The notes under the pieces are model-generated. The model had not been told where the DNA came from, searched no databases, and worked only from the letters and a program-made list of their open reading frames with translations. From Acidimicrobiaceae bacterium (GTDB lineage Bacteria; Actinomycetota; Acidimicrobiia; Acidimicrobiales; Poriferisodalaceae): 64,000 bases of DNA. The DNA is taken from positions 94,472-158,471 of the forward strand of contig CAJJCB010000015.1 in assembly GCA_905182565.1 (NCBI GenBank). Reading direction: 5' to 3'. Below are positions 61,202 to 64,000 of this stretch, in pieces (within the stretch, counting starts at the first letter, position 1; every line of letters starts with the position of its first letter). The translations under genes and the position numbers were made by a program.

Positions 61202-61453
61202 GTGCGTTCCGGCCTTTTTGTTTTAATCCCCTTAGTCATCTCTCTAATCGTGATTTTGTTTGGTTTCGTTTCTGTATTGAGAATTCCTGAGAAAGCTTGG
61301 CTGGAATCGAATAGGCGCAGACGTAACTGGGTGCTACTGATGGTGTTTTTTGGACCGTTAGCTGTGCTGCTTTTTTACGCAACTGTTCGCTACGAATTAC
61401 TTGATCCTGAGCGTTATCACGAAATAGATGGGGTGTCGGAAGACGATCTATAA
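61202..61453 (+). CDS. small two-helix membrane protein
   Basis: 83-residue protein with two membrane helices (about 5-26 and 42-61) separated by a basic loop (NRRRRNWVL) and an acidic C-terminus (DGVSEDDL). The helix-Pro-Glu/loop/helix arrangement resembles the phospholipase D N-terminal-like (PLDc_N) membrane anchor family, though no nuclease domain is present. GTG start with AGGTTT upstream. Located just before tyrS. Confidence 0.65.
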   Translation: MRSGLFVLIPLVISLIVILFGFVSVLRIPEKAWLESNRRRRNWVLLMVFFGPLAVLLFYATVRYELLDPERYHEIDGVSEDDL

Positions 61454-61529
61454 TTCAGGAATTTTTAGCGTCTGATCGAACCAAAACCCACCAGAGTCAG
61501 TTAGAACTCAAAATATAGATCCGGGAATT

Positions 61530-62840
61530 GTGGTGTTGTCGAGCTGTGATCCTTGGCACACTGGTTCCGTGGAGATTCTCGCAGATTTACAAGCACGTGG
61601 TCTTATCCACGACACAACTGACATAGAGGAGCTGGGTCGCCAGCTAGCTGCGGGCCCAGTTACGCTCTATTGCGGCTTCGACCCAACGGCAGATAGCCTC
61701 CATGTGGGAAATCTAATAGGTTTGCTCACTTTACGACGGTTCCAGATGGCAGGACACAAGCCGATAAGCCTTGCCGGCGGTGCCACTGGAATGATCGGTG
61801 ACCCCAGCGGAAAGTCTTCAGAGCGAAATTTGCTTGACGACGATGGCTTAGCAGAAAATCTTCAAGGAATAGTACCACAGCTGCGCCAATTCTTGGATTT
61901 CGATGGACCTTGTGCGGCGAAGTTGTTGGATAACAGAGCGTGGACGGTCGGAGTTAGCGTTCTCGATTTTTTACGCGACATTGGGAAACACGTAACTGTA
62001 AATCAAATGATGGCGAAAGATTCCGTGAAAAACCGGATGAACGATGGTGACGGTATTTCCTATACGGAGTTCAGCTACATGCTCCTGCAGGGCTATGACT
62101 ACCTATGGCTAGCAGAGAACGAAGGATGCGCTCTGCAAGTAGGCGGATCTGACCAATGGGGAAATATTCTCCTAGGGATTGATCTGATTCGTAGAAAGTT
62201 AGGTAAGTCAGCTCATGCATTGACCTGGCCGCTGCTAACGAAGCCCGATGGTTCGAAGTACGGCAAGACAGCTGGCGGCGAAACTATATGGCTAAGCGCG
62301 AATAAAATGAGTCCCTACCGTTTCTATCAATCTTGGATTGGCGTCGAGGATGCGGAAGTTAAGAAACTACTTTTACAGCTCACCTTTTTGTCAGTTGACG
62401 AAGTGGATTCATTAGTTCAAGCGCATGAATCAGACCCAGGTAGCCGTACCGGGCAGCGCGCACTAGCTCACGAACTGACCTCACTAGTTCATGGAACTCG
62501 CTCAGCAGATGCCGCTGTGCAAGCTAGTGAGGTCTTATTCGGCAAAGGCACGAATCCAGGCTCAGTGTCTAAGTCCGCTCTCGAGTTCGTTTCAACCGAG
62601 GTCCCTTCGAGCGTTTACACAACTAATGACTCAACACTCATTGACTTACTGATCGAAACAAGCCTGGTGACCAGCAAGGGTGATGCGAAACGAGCATTTG
62701 CCGAAGGCAGTATCTATCTGAATGGCGAGCGAGTGCTGGATGCTGCGGCGATGGTAACCCCGGCCGATTTTTTACACGACCAATATTTGCTGTTGCGCAG
62801 AGGCAAGAAAAAGTGGCATGTAATAGAGCTTTCCGCCTAG
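61530..62840 (+). CDS. tyrS: tyrosyl-tRNA synthetase
   Basis: Class I tyrosyl-tRNA synthetase. The HIGH motif is HVGN (in DSLHVGNLIGL), the tyrosine-binding region is YTEFSYMLLQGYDYLWL with QVGGSDQWGN, and the KMSKS loop is KYGKT. A C-terminal S4 RNA-binding domain starts near GDAKRAFAEGSIYLNGE. The long frame starts at GTG 61530 (436 aa); GTG 61569 (VEILADLQARGL) gives a start closer to homologs. No T-box leader is visible upstream. Next downstream is the rRNA promoter region. Confidence 0.95.
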   Translation: MVLSSCDPWHTGSVEILADLQARGLIHDTTDIEELGRQLAAGPVTLYCGFDPTADSLHVGNLIGLLTLRRFQMAGHKPISLAGGATGMIGDPSGKSSERNLLDDDGLAENLQGIVPQLRQFLDFDGPCAAKLLDNRAWTVGVSVLDFLRDIGKHVTVNQMMAKDSVKNRMNDGDGISYTEFSYMLLQGYDYLWLAENEGCALQVGGSDQWGNILLGIDLIRRKLGKSAHALTWPLLTKPDGSKYGKTAGGETIWLSANKMSPYRFYQSWIGVEDAEVKKLLLQLTFLSVDEVDSLVQAHESDPGSRTGQRALAHELTSLVHGTRSADAAVQASEVLFGKGTNPGSVSKSALEFVSTEVPSSVYTTNDSTLIDLLIETSLVTSKGDAKRAFAEGSIYLNGERVLDAAAMVTPADFLHDQYLLLRRGKKKWHVIELSA

Positions 62841-63043
62841 CTATTAGGCATTCATCAAATAATATCCATAATCCTTAAGGAAAACTAAGTTCCAGGTTGG
62901 TTATGGGTGTTGTGACCGGTACATTTACTCTTCGCTCCACTCGCCAGTAATTCGGCGAAACGAGCATGCGCACCTCCGCCAGTTGCCCTTTCGGGAACTG
63001 ATCATGTGCCAACTGTTAACGTTTGAAATGTTGACGGTGCTCC

Positions 63044-63071
63044 TTGACAACAGAACAGAGGACGATATAAC
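63044..63071 (+). promoter_or_regulatory. rRNA operon promoter
   Basis: TTGACA (63044-63049), a 16-bp spacer, then TATAAC (63066-63071): a near-consensus housekeeping-sigma promoter, about 240 bp before the 16S gene. It is the best promoter in the window, as expected for an rrn operon. Confidence 0.75.
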
Positions 63072-63134
63072 GCCAGTGTGGGCGGTTGGCTCTTGCCTTG
63101 TGTAAGTGCTAACCGAACCACAAAGTAATTAACC

Positions 63135-63160
63135 GTGTCAGTGCTGTAATGCTCTGACAC
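63135..63160 (+). other. hairpin in the 16S leader
   Basis: GTGTCAG (63135-63141) pairs with CTGACAC (63154-63160) around a 12-nt loop, inside the transcribed leader of the rRNA operon. The leader between tyrS and the 16S gene (62841-63312) otherwise shows no gene; a 76-codon minus-strand frame there is a shadow. The stem may belong to the antitermination or processing signals. Confidence 0.5.
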
Positions 63161-63312
63161 AAAATAAATCGTACGATCTTTATTCGGCTTGCCGGATAGA
63201 GAAAGTGCAGCAATTCTAGCCAGCCGTTGCATGAGAGGGATTCCCCCTCGCTGATTGTGACGGAAGGCTCTTCGATCGTATTAGTTAGGCCTTAGGGCTT
63301 AACAACGTAAGA

Positions 63313-64000
<688 letters not shown>

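Noticed and set aside
63038..63050. rRNA antitermination boxA
   Set aside because: The boxA-like sequence overlaps the -35 of the best promoter and would not be transcribed from it.

Overview
The window is a 64 kb chromosomal segment from what looks like a free-living, probably marine, actinobacterium, best guess class Acidimicrobiia. The evidence is the 5' two thirds of a 16S rRNA gene at the right edge, an actinobacterial-style arginine operon with argR inside it, a DUF1844 gene facing infC, F420-type enzyme families (an LLM-class oxidoreductase and a PPOX-class protein), and moderate GC content with many GTG and TTG starts. The class call is inference; no alignment was run.

Layout. 0-2.3 kb: tail of def, then fmt and rsmB, overlapping. 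2.6-10.3 kb: accessory catabolic genes (phosphoesterase, two amidohydrolases, GNAT, metallo-beta-lactamase fold, a dienoyl-CoA isomerase-like crotonase, AMP-forming acyl-CoA ligase). 10.6-15 kb: mog/moaB-like gene, ribD, ribE, ribBA and hisG, without ribH. 15-21.3 kb: translation block of DUF1844, infC (which seems to use a non-canonical start codon), rpmI, rplT, SpoU methyltransferase, pheS, pheT. 21.3-28.4 kb: oxidoreductases, an HD-domain protein, small barrel proteins separated by a repeated UUCG-loop terminator, and an iron-sulfur bacterial cryptochrome/photolyase.

28.9-38.4 kb is the accessory island: a lipoprotein with a short tandem repeat, a tRNA-3'-end-like repeat, two decayed serine recombinase pieces, a duplicated pair of tiny membrane proteins, an intact large serine recombinase, a MerB-like gene, a double-domain CoA transferase, an acyl-CoA carboxylase beta subunit, and a second copy of the tRNA-like repeat. 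The most interesting locus is the MerB-like gene at 33111-33794. A single in-frame TGA falls exactly where MerB has its third active-site cysteine (Cys159), and a 6-bp hairpin fitting the bacterial SECIS rules lies 12 nt downstream. This makes it a candidate selenocysteine-containing organomercurial-lyase homolog.

38.4-46.7 kb: more accessory metabolism (P450, MBL fold, cupin, VOC, DUF3237, an MFS transporter carrying a 17-bp homopolymer, a divergent SDR, a PPOX-fold protein) plus a strongly structured intergenic stretch at 38.9-39.2 kb. 46.8-52.9 kb: gltB-gltD glutamate synthase. 53-60.4 kb: MFS transporter divergent from argC-argB-argD-argF-argR-argH, which lacks argJ and argG and has a candidate ArgR operator. 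60.4-64 kb: Nudix hydrolase, a small membrane protein, tyrS, a strong rRNA promoter and 16S rRNA running off the edge. I saw no CRISPR array, insertion sequence transposase or complete tRNA gene.
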